From Ruminococcus sp. (GTDB taxonomy: Bacteria > Bacillota > Clostridia > Lachnospirales > Lachnospiraceae): a DNA stretch of 39,373 nucleotides. The notes under the pieces are model-generated. The model made no database searches. It saw only the letters and a list, made by a program, of their open reading frames with translations, and was not told where the DNA came from. Both the position numbers and the translations under genes were made by a program. The DNA is taken from the NCBI GenBank assembly GCA_023663085.1, contig JAMPIB010000037.1, positions 1-39,373 of the forward strand, given 5' to 3'. Shown one piece after another: positions 23,620-30,401 of the stretch (position 1 is its first letter; each line of letters starts with the position of its first letter).

Positions 23620-24390
23620 TTATAGTTTCCCAATAACCCGCCCCATGCAATGGGCAGTTTCATTCAGTGGGATATTAGCGCATTCCGCATTGAGGGAAAG
23701 CAATTCATTCTGGCCAAGCTGTTTTACATAGCATTCGTTATCAACGGAAAATATACCAATTTCCCCTACTTCGATCTGCTCGGTCATTTCTACAAGGAGA
23801 GTATCGCCGTTTTTATATGCAGGTTCCATGCTGTTACCGTTTACACCGATAGCGTAATCAGCTTTCTTATATTTAGGTATATCCGGAATTTCAATTCGCT
23901 TTGTCGGCGGCATATCGAATAATATCTGTCCGGTACCAGCAGATGCAAGGCGGTAGTAATAATTTATGATACGCACTCCGGCATTAGCGGCGGCATCCAG
24001 CAACACAGTACTTTCTAATTCCTCTATATGCTCTTTTTGATTTTTTAACTGTTCTGCTATGTCATATGTTTGATTCAATACCGAATCAACCAGATTAGTG
24101 CCACTTGTAAAATGTTCAGCAATAAAACGGTATTTTTCTAATATATCAATTTCGACTGGATTCATAGAAGAATTTCCAAATAAGTCCATAGGATTATCAC
24201 ATTTGTATATACGGCACAATGCAACAAATACATCTGCATTTAGCATACTAGTGCCATTTTCATATCCATAAAGTGTTTTTGTAGATATGTTTGTATCATA
24301 TTTCTGTAGTTCTTCAATGACCGCATCTACTGATAATCCAGAAGTTTTTCTTAATTGTTTTAAAAAATTAGCAATTAACTGTTTCGACAT
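23620..24390 (-). CDS. Prophage repressor, XRE helix-turn-helix plus S24 peptidase (CI/LexA-like)
   Basis: 256 residues. An N-terminal helix-turn-helix (about 5-60, ISTKTLYGYENG) is joined by a coiled region to a C-terminal S24 domain. Autocleavage site Ala151-Gly152 (ASAGTGQ), catalytic Ser187 in GNSMEP and Lys223 in CYVKQL are all present, so SOS-induced self-cleavage is expected. The ATG at 24390 follows a GAGGTG site. It diverges from the cro-like gene, with three operator copies between them. Confidence 0.92.
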   Translation of the reverse strand: MSKQLIANFLKQLRKTSGLSVDAVIEELQKYDTNISTKTLYGYENGTSMLNADVFVALCRIYKCDNPMDLFGNSSMNPVEIDILEKYRFIAEHFTSGTNLVDSVLNQTYDIAEQLKNQKEHIEELESTVLLDAAANAGVRIINYYYRLASAGTGQILFDMPPTKRIEIPDIPKYKKADYAIGVNGNSMEPAYKNGDTLLVEMTEQIEVGEIGIFSVDNECYVKQLGQNELLSLNAECANIPLNETAHCMGRVIGKL

Positions 24391-24420
24391 AGTACACCTC
24401 ACATGCTAGTTTGTTTTTAC

Positions 24421-24449
24421 ATAATAACATTATTTTTTTTTATTGTAAA
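24421..24449 (-). promoter_or_regulatory. Repressor maintenance promoter
   Basis: On the minus strand TTTACA (24449-24444), a 17-bp A-rich spacer and TATTAT (24426-24421). Operator copy 1 ends six bases upstream of the -35 box. Confidence 0.65.
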
Positions 24450-24454
24450 CAAAA

Positions 24455-24471
24455 ATCTTAGCAATTAAGAA
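24455..24471. promoter_or_regulatory. Repressor operator, copy 1
   Basis: ATCTTA-N5-TAAGAA, one base off the perfect 17-bp palindrome shared with two further copies. It sits just upstream of the repressor promoter. Confidence 0.75.
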
Positions 24472-24490
24472 AAAAATATTTAAAAAGTTG

Positions 24491-24519
24491 TTGACATTCT
24501 TAAAAGATAAGAATATAAT
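24491..24519 (+). promoter_or_regulatory. Rightward early promoter (cro side)
   Basis: TTGACA (24491-24496) and TATAAT (24514-24519) are perfect consensus with a 17-bp spacer. The spacer is filled exactly by operator copy 2. Confidence 0.88.
24497..24513. promoter_or_regulatory. Repressor operator, copy 2
   Basis: A perfect TTCTTA-N5-TAAGAA lies between the -35 and -10 boxes of the early promoter, so binding would block RNA polymerase. Confidence 0.85.
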
Positions 24520-24528
24520 GCAGATAAG

Positions 24529-24545
24529 TTCTTAGAAACTAAGAA
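24529..24545. promoter_or_regulatory. Repressor operator, copy 3
   Basis: A perfect TTCTTA-N5-TAAGAA lies downstream of the transcription start, immediately before the cro-like gene's GGAGGTG site. Confidence 0.85.
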
Positions 24546-24559
24546 ATGGAGGTGGGAAA

Positions 24560-24790
24560 ATGATAGTAACTAAGAATATCGCAAAATATGTGAAAGACAT
24601 AGGAATAAATCTTTCTGACCTATCCAGAAAAACAGGTATTCCGTATGGCTCATTATATGCCAGTTTAGGAGAAAAGGGGAGAGGCAGAGAATTACAGGCT
24701 GATGAATTAACGAATATATGCCTGCTTCTTAATATCAATCCTATGGAGTTTGCAGAGGAAAAGGATAGAAATGATGCGCAAAGAGTGTAA
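24560..24790 (+). CDS. Cro-like XRE-family regulator
   Basis: 76 residues, essentially one helix-turn-helix domain (LSDLSRKTGIPYGSLYASLG). The ATG follows GGAGGTG. As the first gene rightward of the operator region it probably competes with the S24 repressor for the three operators and commits the phage to lytic growth. Confidence 0.8.
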   Translation: MIVTKNIAKYVKDIGINLSDLSRKTGIPYGSLYASLGEKGRGRELQADELTNICLLLNINPMEFAEEKDRNDAQRV

Positions 24791-24908
24791 GAAGCAAAAA
24801 AAGAAAAAGACTGCTTTTAGCAGAAAACAGTCTTTTGAAAGCGAAATAAAAAAATTTGATGAACTTATTCAGAAATATTTAGATAACCCAGTTCGGCCAA
24901 GGTTCTGA
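24771..24908 (+). CDS. Small basic protein overlapping the cro-like gene
   Basis: A 45-residue Lys-rich frame starting MMRKECKKQKKKKTAFSRK, with AAAGGA just upstream. It overlaps the cro-like gene by 20 bp in another frame and the convergent gene by 44 bp. No family is recognised. An AAAAGACTG/CAGTCTTTT hairpin (24805-24836) lies inside it and could instead be the cro terminator, which would argue against the ORF. Confidence 0.4.
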   Translation: MMRKECKKQKKKKTAFSRKQSFESEIKKFDELIQKYLDNPVRPRF

Positions 24909-25092
24909 TTGAGGCCATAGCGCCTAATTCAACGGAAGCCATAAATAAAGAGAGCATAGCATCTTTAAATTCGTCATTTGACTTTGAATAGGTTGTTATA
25001 GCAGCCATATTCCTGGTAAGAGATTTTTTGTTTGCATTTACAATATGGTCTACAGATGAGGATATGGTGTCGGATAGTTCATTATAGGTCAT
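24865..25092 (-). CDS. Hypothetical early protein, 75 residues
   Basis: Helical, mildly acidic protein (MTYNELSDTISSSVDHIVN...) with AAAGGAGG before the ATG. No family is recognised. It is transcribed leftward from a promoter whose start region carries a palindrome shared with the other leftward gene at 25445-25651, so the two are probably co-regulated. Confidence 0.65.
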   Translation of the reverse strand: MTYNELSDTISSSVDHIVNANKKSLTRNMAAITTYSKSNDEFKDAMLSLFMASVELGAMASIRTLAELGYLNISE

Positions 25093-25114
25093 AACAGAGA
25101 GCCTCCTTTCTTTC

Positions 25115-25172
25115 GTACTCGGCGCGGCAACGCCTGTACGTCAATTATAGGATAAGAGGGAGAAAATGGCAA
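25115..25172 (-). promoter_or_regulatory. Promoter with start-site palindrome, copy 1
   Basis: On the minus strand TTGCCA (25172-25167), 17 bp, TATAAT (25149-25144), then the palindrome GTACAGGC-N8-GCCGAGTAC (25139-25115) at the transcription start. It is a candidate operator or 5' UTR hairpin. Confidence 0.7.
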
Positions 25173-25453
25173 ATAACTTAACTAGCTATAAAGTGTTATG
25201 TAGCGGAGTCAACATATTAAACAAAAAGAGAGAAAGAGAAATGGATATAGAAATGATGAATAAGAAAGAATCAGATCATGTGTGTGAACTGATGAATAAA
25301 ATAGTAGTTGCTATTGAAGGGACAAATTGTACTTATAAAGATGTTATGCGTGCGATAGATTGTGTCAAAAACAATTATGAGAGTAAAGGACGCGACCTTC
25401 TAAATGATATCGACATTCAAAAGGTCGCAGCGTTTGGTGCCTTGTTAAAGTGA
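25166..25453 (+). CDS. Hypothetical early protein, 95 residues
   Basis: Helical protein with no recognised family (IVVAIEGTNCTYKDVMRAID). GAGGGAG precedes the ATG. A later in-frame ATG (MDIEMMNKK) could be the real start. Its first codons overlap the -35 box of the leftward promoter, so transcription of the two neighbours may interfere. It overlaps the next convergent gene by 9 bp. Confidence 0.6.
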   Translation: MANNLTSYKVLCSGVNILNKKREREMDIEMMNKKESDHVCELMNKIVVAIEGTNCTYKDVMRAIDCVKNNYESKGRDLLNDIDIQKVAAFGALLK

Positions 25454-25651
25454 TTTATTTTTTAGAGGGTATGTTTGTACAGAACCTACAGGTTGGCGTT
25501 GATAAAGCCTGCATTCATCGGCATATCCACATGTTTCATGATTGCCAAATGCACATTCAGCGGAAATAACAGTATTGTCAACCCATGTCAACTGGATACT
25601 GCCGCTATGACCGGCATAAGGACAAAATCCCAGATTGTTGCTTGTATCCAT
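25445..25651 (-). CDS. Cysteine-rich hypothetical protein, 68 residues
   Basis: Four cysteines and a histidine (FCPYAGH, ECAFGNHETCGYADECRLY) suggest a small metal-binding fold. AAAGGGG lies before the ATG. It uses the same type of promoter and start-site palindrome as the 75-residue gene at 24865-25092. No family is recognised. Confidence 0.65.
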   Translation of the reverse strand: MDTSNNLGFCPYAGHSGSIQLTWVDNTVISAECAFGNHETCGYADECRLYQRQPVGSVQTYPLKNKSL

Positions 25652-25669
25652 ATAAATCCCCTTTCATAT

Positions 25670-25729
25670 GTACTCGGCTATGCCAGTAGCCTGTACACAG
25701 ATTATAGGACGGGAAATACTTTTTAGCAA
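25670..25729 (-). promoter_or_regulatory. Promoter with start-site palindrome, copy 2
   Basis: On the minus strand TTGCTA (25729-25724), 17 bp, TATAAT (25706-25701), then GTACAGGC-N10-GCCGAGTAC (25696-25670). Arms match copy 1 exactly, while the loop differs in sequence and length. Confidence 0.7.
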
Positions 25730-25749
25730 TAGAAGGAAGGTAATGCTTC

Positions 25750-25977
25750 ATGAATGGATTAACGCTGGAAGAAGTGATCAACATGGAAATAAAACTGCAT
25801 AGAGCAATCAGTCCTGCTTTTTTTGGCCCGGATATAAAGGAAGAGGATGAAACTCCTAACGACAGAGAGGTCTATAAAGCATTTTCGGCAGTCCAGGACT
25901 TGAGAAGATATATGGAGAAACAGCAGCAGGAGAAAGAAAAGTCACAACAAGTACAAGCCGTATCACATAAGAATTAA
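25750..25977 (+). CDS. Hypothetical early protein, 75 residues
   Basis: Charged, helical protein with a Gln/Glu/Lys-rich C terminus. GAAGGAAGG lies before the ATG. It is followed 14 bp later by a 51-residue gene in the same direction. No family is recognised. Confidence 0.6.
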   Translation: MNGLTLEEVINMEIKLHRAISPAFFGPDIKEEDETPNDREVYKAFSAVQDLRRYMEKQQQEKEKSQQVQAVSHKN

Positions 25978-25991
25978 CAGGGGGTGTGTAC

Positions 25992-26147
25992 ATGGCAAAA
26001 GAAACACAGAAAATTGAATGCACCGTAGAATTTACCGAAGGTGCGACACAGAGGATCACGGATGCCTTTGTAGACTTGTATTATCAGATTAAGCAGGGAA
26101 TCTATAAAGGGCCGTTGTTGCCGACGACTGAGGATGAAACCGCATAA
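25992..26147 (+). CDS. Small hypothetical protein, 51 residues
   Basis: Begins MAKETQKIECTVEFTEGAT with GGGGGTG ahead of the ATG. It shows an alternating strand pattern, then a helix ending in an acidic tail. No family is recognised. It belongs to the rightward early group. Confidence 0.55.
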   Translation: MAKETQKIECTVEFTEGATQRITDAFVDLYYQIKQGIYKGPLLPTTEDETA

Positions 26148-26205
26148 GCGGTTAGTTGTAGGACAAGCAGAAAGGTAAGTAAAAACAATAAAAGGAATGA
26201 GAACG

Positions 26206-26367
26206 ATGACGAGAGAAGAACTGATATGTGTGTTAATAGCGTTATTAGTATCGTTTATCACTAATAAAATCTTAGCCATCTACACCTTTAAGGTAATAGA
26301 TGGCTATGTAAAAGAACTGTTTGAAATTACTAAAAAATCAATCAGGGACGCATACTCTGGTAAATGA
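26206..26367 (+). CDS. Small membrane protein, 53 residues
   Basis: One N-terminal transmembrane helix (about 6-25, ICVLIALLVSFITNKILAIY) and a basic cytoplasmic helix. AAAGGAATGAG precedes the ATG. Its last 30 bp overlap the 3' end of the convergent Abi-alpha-like gene. No family is recognised. Confidence 0.5.
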   Translation: MTREELICVLIALLVSFITNKILAIYTFKVIDGYVKELFEITKKSIRDAYSGK

Positions 26368-27117
26368 ACGTCCGAGGGGTGTTAATGAAACGATACCAGG
26401 ATATGAACTAACTATCTCGTCTGGAAACTTTTCTTGGAGCATTTTAAACCGAGGATGTTCCGTAAAGGGTTTATAACTGTCAATATCGAAAGATGTGCTA
26501 TAAGAAGTAGTAAGCAGACCTAGGCGGGATAATGATGAAATCGAGAGTGAATTTGCGTCCAGATCAGATGTCTTATATTTTAAGAAGACATGTTCTAATA
26601 AAAGACTAAATCCACCGAGTTCCTTTGATAATTGATATCGAGCAAGAGGAAAACCGTTGATTGGTGAATTTTTAAATACTCTGATAATTTCTGCATCCAA
26701 AGAAGACATTTGCTTGATTATCTCTGCAAATGACGGGTGAATGTCATTCTGAAAGTCGGAGTTCATAGAGTTGCTGATCAGAGCCACAAACATATCGCGG
26801 AGATTTTCTTCTTCAATACAGTACTTAGAGTTTTCAAGTGCCTGTGCCGTTATTTGGGTGGAAGGTTCGACATATTTTTCAGGAGGAATCTGATTTTTTG
26901 AAGATTCAAGCTGTTCGCGGTAGAGAATCAAGCTGTGGGCATATTTTATTTTCTTTTTTTCAGAGAGATAAGAAATGCCGCCAAATATCAAGTCCCATAG
27001 ATCAGAAAAGGTTGTTGCAATAGAGCGAGTTGGTTTATCTGTAAGATTTTGGATTGCATTATCTATACTTGGAGGCAGATTAGGAATATTGATAAGGCTG
27101 TTATTATTTTCGCTCAT
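26338..27117 (-). CDS. Abi-alpha-like protein (DUF4393), putative phage-exclusion gene
   Basis: 259 residues from the ATG at 27117 (AAAGGAGTG upstream). It matches the DUF4393/Abi-alpha pattern: a P-x-KYVEPSTQI segment, then LRDMFVALISNSMN, the HPSFAEIIKQMSSLDAEII signature and a C-terminal winged-helix-like part ending IVSLTPLGRSF. The family is named after an abortive-infection protein; mechanism is unknown. It is transcribed against the early operon from its own promoter, so it is probably expressed in the lysogen and could protect the host from other phages. Confidence 0.72.
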   Translation of the reverse strand: MSENNNSLINIPNLPPSIDNAIQNLTDKPTRSIATTFSDLWDLIFGGISYLSEKKKIKYAHSLILYREQLESSKNQIPPEKYVEPSTQITAQALENSKYCIEEENLRDMFVALISNSMNSDFQNDIHPSFAEIIKQMSSLDAEIIRVFKNSPINGFPLARYQLSKELGGFSLLLEHVFLKYKTSDLDANSLSISSLSRLGLLTTSYSTSFDIDSYKPFTEHPRFKMLQEKFPDEIVSSYPGIVSLTPLGRSFTRVCVPD

Positions 27118-27139
27118 AAAAATCACTCCTTTCGACATG

Positions 27140-27168
27140 ATTTTAACATAAGTGGTCGGAAGTGACAA
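27140..27168 (-). promoter_or_regulatory. Promoter of the Abi-alpha-like gene
   Basis: On the minus strand TTGTCA (27168-27163), 17 bp, TAAAAT (27145-27140). It is independent of the repressor operators. Confidence 0.7.
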
Positions 27169-27190
27169 CCAGAAAGGCCAAGGTTAATCC

Positions 27191-27748
27191 ATGTTTAACA
27201 AACTAATACAAGATATCGCCCTCACCTGTATCATCGTAGGCATATCCGGTACCGCAGGCGCAATAGAACACGGTACGGGCCTGCGCCCGTCCCTGTCATT
27301 ACTGGCGGCCGGGATAGTTATCATATACCTGGAATATAAGCAGACAAAAAAACTGAAAAAAAGAACACAGATAATAATCTTTCTGGCAGCAGTCCTCTTA
27401 TTCAGCTGGACAAGCACATCCAGAGCGGCAGAGACATATCCGTCAGAGCCGTTTCTGATCGAATCGACTGCCTATTGCTACGGCGAGACCACAGCTGATG
27501 GCAGCAGGGTACGTCCGGGTATAGCGGCGGCTAAAAGGGAATGGATGGGGCTTACAGCCATCCTGTATGAAGTCGGGGCGGATGGTTCGATCGGGGAAGT
27601 GATCGGGCTGTATGAGATCAAAGATACCGGCGGAGATCCGCGGATAAAGAACGGCACCTGTATCGACATCTATATCCCGGATGAAGATGCCTGTATAGAG
27701 TACGGCCGGCAGCAGGTGTATATCCAACTGGTAGCGGCGGAGGGGTGA
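27191..27748 (+). CDS. Membrane-anchored 3D-domain protein
   Basis: 185 residues. Two N-terminal hydrophobic segments (about 8-45 and 60-75) are followed by a 3D (Asp-Asp-Asp) domain: STAYCYGETTADGSRVRPG, then KDTGGDPRIKNG and CIDIYIPD supply the acidic residues. The fold resembles the catalytic barrel of lytic transglycosylases and Rpf-like proteins, though activity is unproven. Such proteins are common at the start of early operons in Clostridia phages. It is divergent from the Abi-alpha-like gene. Confidence 0.75.
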   Translation: MFNKLIQDIALTCIIVGISGTAGAIEHGTGLRPSLSLLAAGIVIIYLEYKQTKKLKKRTQIIIFLAAVLLFSWTSTSRAAETYPSEPFLIESTAYCYGETTADGSRVRPGIAAAKREWMGLTAILYEVGADGSIGEVIGLYEIKDTGGDPRIKNGTCIDIYIPDEDACIEYGRQQVYIQLVAAEG

Positions 27749-27752
27749 AAAG

Positions 27753-28079
27753 ATGCTGAATAATAAGAAATTAATTGATAAACTGTATGATCTGCCGCAG
27801 AAATTCCGGATGTACATGAATAATAAGGATTATCCGCGTGCAAAGCACTGTTATGATACAGCGGTCACAGTGGCGCTGTTCATGGAACTGGATGCTGACT
27901 GGATGACGGAACTCTTCGGGGAACGCGGGGAGCGCGGGGTCATCATACAGCAGGGGCTCTTCCCGGAAGAGAAAGTCCAGAAGGCGTACATGGAATGTAT
28001 CAAAAAGGATGAGACCCATGAGAATAAAAAATACGCGGGGATCCCAAAGACAGGATGTGAGGCAGATGCAGGAAGTTGA
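27753..28079 (+). CDS. Hypothetical phage protein, 108 residues
   Basis: Starts 4 bp after the 3D gene with GGAGGGGTG upstream, so it is in the same operon. Helical, with an RAKHCYDTAVTVALFMELD segment and a basic tail. The tail overlaps the next gene by about 60 bp, so the true end of the conserved part may be earlier. No characterised family is recognised. Confidence 0.65.
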   Translation: MLNNKKLIDKLYDLPQKFRMYMNNKDYPRAKHCYDTAVTVALFMELDADWMTELFGERGERGVIIQQGLFPEEKVQKAYMECIKKDETHENKKYAGIPKTGCEADAGS

Positions 28080-28503
28080 CCTATATGTGTACACAACGGT
28101 AAAAGGGCCGCGGAAACAGAAAGGCGCCTATACATATGTTCTGGAGACCATGACCAGTAAAGGGGCGGCCACACGCTCTAACACCTGTGTAATGGATGGT
28201 GTGACAGAGCATCAGGCGTATCTTCTGGTGCTGGCAGCAGGCATGAAAAGACTTAATAAGCACTGTAAGCTGGTCATACATATAGATTCCGTGTTTATAG
28301 CGTCCTGCGTGGAGAAGTGGCTTGGCACATGGCGGAAGAATGACTGGAGGAATGCCAAGGGACAGCAGATCGCGCATGTCAAAGAGTGGAAAGAACTGGC
28401 CTCTATGCTGGATGTGCATGAGACACGCTTTGTCGTAGGTGAAAAAAATACATATAGTGACTGGCTCAAATCAGAAGCAGAAAGGGAGAAAAGCGGTGTA
28501 TGA
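28018..28503 (+). CDS. RNase H-like fold protein with incomplete active site
   Basis: 161 residues. The core reads VDLYVYTTVKGPRKQKGAYTY, then TEHQAYLLVLAAGMKRL, LVIHIDSVFIASCVEKWL and a final YSDWLKSEAE. The second (Glu), third and fourth (Asp) carboxylates of RNase H are in place, but the first-strand Asp-Gly-Ser is replaced by Thr-Thr-Val. Three tryptophans in the usual handle region support the fold. It could process primer hybrids or simply bind them. The start is uncertain (28009, 28018 or 28066); 28018 has AAGGATGAG upstream. Confidence 0.65.
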   Translation: MRIKNTRGSQRQDVRQMQEVDLYVYTTVKGPRKQKGAYTYVLETMTSKGAATRSNTCVMDGVTEHQAYLLVLAAGMKRLNKHCKLVIHIDSVFIASCVEKWLGTWRKNDWRNAKGQQIAHVKEWKELASMLDVHETRFVVGEKNTYSDWLKSEAEREKSGV

Positions 28504-29185
28504 GGTTGGAGAGATCAAAGGGTACCAGTCGGGTCCCGGACACACTTCGCTGCAGATAGACATCCCCGGCGGGGATAAGGCGGCGCTCATCCGGAAAAAA
28601 GAGATAGCCAGAGTCGGCATCTGGTTAGATGACGGCCGGGTGATATCAGCAGAACAGCGTAAGAAGATATACGCATCCATACGGGACTTTGCCGAGTATA
28701 CCGGATACACCCCGGAAGAGGCCAAAGAGGTACTGAAATACCTGTATGTGGAGCGTACCGGCAGGCCTTATTTTTCCCTTGCTGACTGCTCTATGGATAC
28801 GGCCGGGGAATTTATGGACATTATTATAGACGTCTGCCTGGAGAACGGGGTCATACTGACAGATACCCTCTATGACAGGGCTGAAGATATCGACCGTATG
28901 CTCTACAGCTGTCTGAAAAACAGGAAATGTGCCATATGCGGCCGGGTCGGGGAAACGCATCACTGGGATGCAATCGGCATGGGGAATGACAGGCGGCACT
29001 ATGATGACAGCGGAAACAGGAAGATATGCCTGTGCAGGTATCACCATACACAGGCGCATTCTTTAGGCAGGGAGCGTTTCATGCAGATATATCATGTGTA
29101 CGGTATTTATTATGATAAAGATTCCGAAGGGATTTTTATAAATGAAAACGAGAGGAAAGGAGAAGATGAAGATGATCGACATTGA
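28496..29185 (+). CDS. HNH-type nuclease (putative HNHc_6 phage protein)
   Basis: 229 residues from a GTG at 28496 that overlaps the previous stop, with AAAGGGAG upstream; the frame is open further 5' but lies within the preceding gene. The C-terminal half has CAICGRVGETHHWDAIGMGNDR and LCRYHHTQAH, giving a zinc CxxC and the HH catalytic core. The N-terminal half is a beta-rich domain common to phage recombination/replication nucleases. It may help process recombination intermediates during phage replication. Confidence 0.75.
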   Translation: MYEVGEIKGYQSGPGHTSLQIDIPGGDKAALIRKKEIARVGIWLDDGRVISAEQRKKIYASIRDFAEYTGYTPEEAKEVLKYLYVERTGRPYFSLADCSMDTAGEFMDIIIDVCLENGVILTDTLYDRAEDIDRMLYSCLKNRKCAICGRVGETHHWDAIGMGNDRRHYDDSGNRKICLCRYHHTQAHSLGRERFMQIYHVYGIYYDKDSEGIFINENERKGEDEDDRH

Positions 29186-29567
29186 GCTTAGCAAGATCGG
29201 GGGCGGCGGCCTGCAGCAGCGCTTTAACCGCGAACTGGAAAGAGTGGTCAAAAATCTGAAAGACCCTAATACGCCTGCCAAAGAAGCACGTAAGATCACG
29301 ATAACGCTGACATTGAAGCAGGATGAATCCAGAAATGTGGCACAGTGTACAGTCGATGTGCAGAGCAAGCTGGCCAGAGCGAAGTCATTTGATACGATGT
29401 TCGGCATTGGCAGGGACTTGAAGACAGACCAGTACGCGATCAGAGAGTACGGCACACAGATTCCGGGACAGATGGATATGGAAGACGTGATGCCGGCAGC
29501 AGGCGGGGAGGAATCCTCAAAAGTAAAAGATTTCCAGAAATTAAAACCGGCAATGGGAGGGCAGTAA
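29166..29567 (+). CDS. Phage replication-associated protein, 133 residues
   Basis: The ATG at 29166 follows AAAGGAG; an earlier ATG (29142) has no such site. The sequence resembles small phage proteins with a core LERVVKNLKDPNTPAKEARK, a beta strand and KLARAKSFDT, often found ahead of DUF2303. The tail is acidic then Met/Gly-rich. No biochemical function is known to me. Confidence 0.6.
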   Translation: MKMIDIELSKIGGGGLQQRFNRELERVVKNLKDPNTPAKEARKITITLTLKQDESRNVAQCTVDVQSKLARAKSFDTMFGIGRDLKTDQYAIREYGTQIPGQMDMEDVMPAAGGEESSKVKDFQKLKPAMGGQ

Positions 29568-29571
29568 GACT

Positions 29572-30327
29572 ATGTTAAGAGAAGCATTTGAATGGATCAA
29601 AGAAAACGCAGCGGCACATATCGAAGAGATCGAGGGAACGAAGTGGACGGATAAGACACTCCACAAAGTAGAAAATGTCCGGTCGATTGAAAAAGTTGAT
29701 TTCATCACGCTGACAAGCCTCGTTGAATATCTGAAGAGCAGGGTAGATGTGCCGAATGCCTTTGCAGAGCATGTATTTATCAGCATTATATCACCGGAAC
29801 ATATCTCGGTCTACTCGGAGGCGAATGCGGGGAACCATGACCGCAGGACGCAGATCGCAGATGTCAGGGCGATGCTCCCGGTAGTAAAGATCGGACAGTG
29901 GGTACCGCAGACAGAGTTCTGCATCATGATGCGGGCGAATTTTATCGACGAGATCGACAACATGAACTCTGCTGATACAGACCGTGATGCACTGATCGCT
30001 GTGGCCAGCAATATCGTATCCGGCACGATCAGCCAGTATGAAGATACAGGCATATCGCAGAAAGCGACGATCAAGACCGGCATACAGGAGGCAGATGAAA
30101 AGATACTGCCGGAAAAAGTGGCTCTGCGGCCATGGCGGACGTTCATGGAAGTGGAACAGCCGTGCAGCGAATTTATTTTCCGGGCGGAAGATAGCAAATA
30201 CGAAGGCGTACAGCTGGCATTACATGAAGCGGACGGCGGGCGGTGGAAGATGGCCGCGATGATGTCTATCAAGAAATATCTGGAAGATCAGCTTGCGGGT
30301 ATGTCATTTATCACGGTCACAGCGTAA
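29572..30327 (+). CDS. DUF2303-like phage protein
   Basis: 251 residues. Segments FITLTSLVEYLKSRVD near the N terminus and a beta-rich C-terminal half (LRPWRTFMEVEQPCSEFIFR) match the DUF2303 pattern found in siphophage early regions. Function is unknown. It starts 4 bp after its neighbour and is cotranscribed. Confidence 0.65.
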   Translation: MLREAFEWIKENAAAHIEEIEGTKWTDKTLHKVENVRSIEKVDFITLTSLVEYLKSRVDVPNAFAEHVFISIISPEHISVYSEANAGNHDRRTQIADVRAMLPVVKIGQWVPQTEFCIMMRANFIDEIDNMNSADTDRDALIAVASNIVSGTISQYEDTGISQKATIKTGIQEADEKILPEKVALRPWRTFMEVEQPCSEFIFRAEDSKYEGVQLALHEADGGRWKMAAMMSIKKYLEDQLAGMSFITVTA

Positions 30328-30347
30328 AAAGGCCGGGAGGCAGCAGG

Positions 30348-30379
30348 TATCATGGATGTGCGTGGGCGCATCCATGATA
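30348..30379 (+). promoter_or_regulatory. Intergenic hairpin before the DUF4373-like gene
   Basis: TATCATGGATG (30348-30358) pairs perfectly with CATCCATGATA (30369-30379) around a 10-base GC-rich loop. No T run follows. It may be an operator or an mRNA-processing or stability element between the DUF2303-like and replication genes. Confidence 0.6.
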
Positions 30380-30401
30380 TATAAAGGAGAGGGATAGATA
30401 A

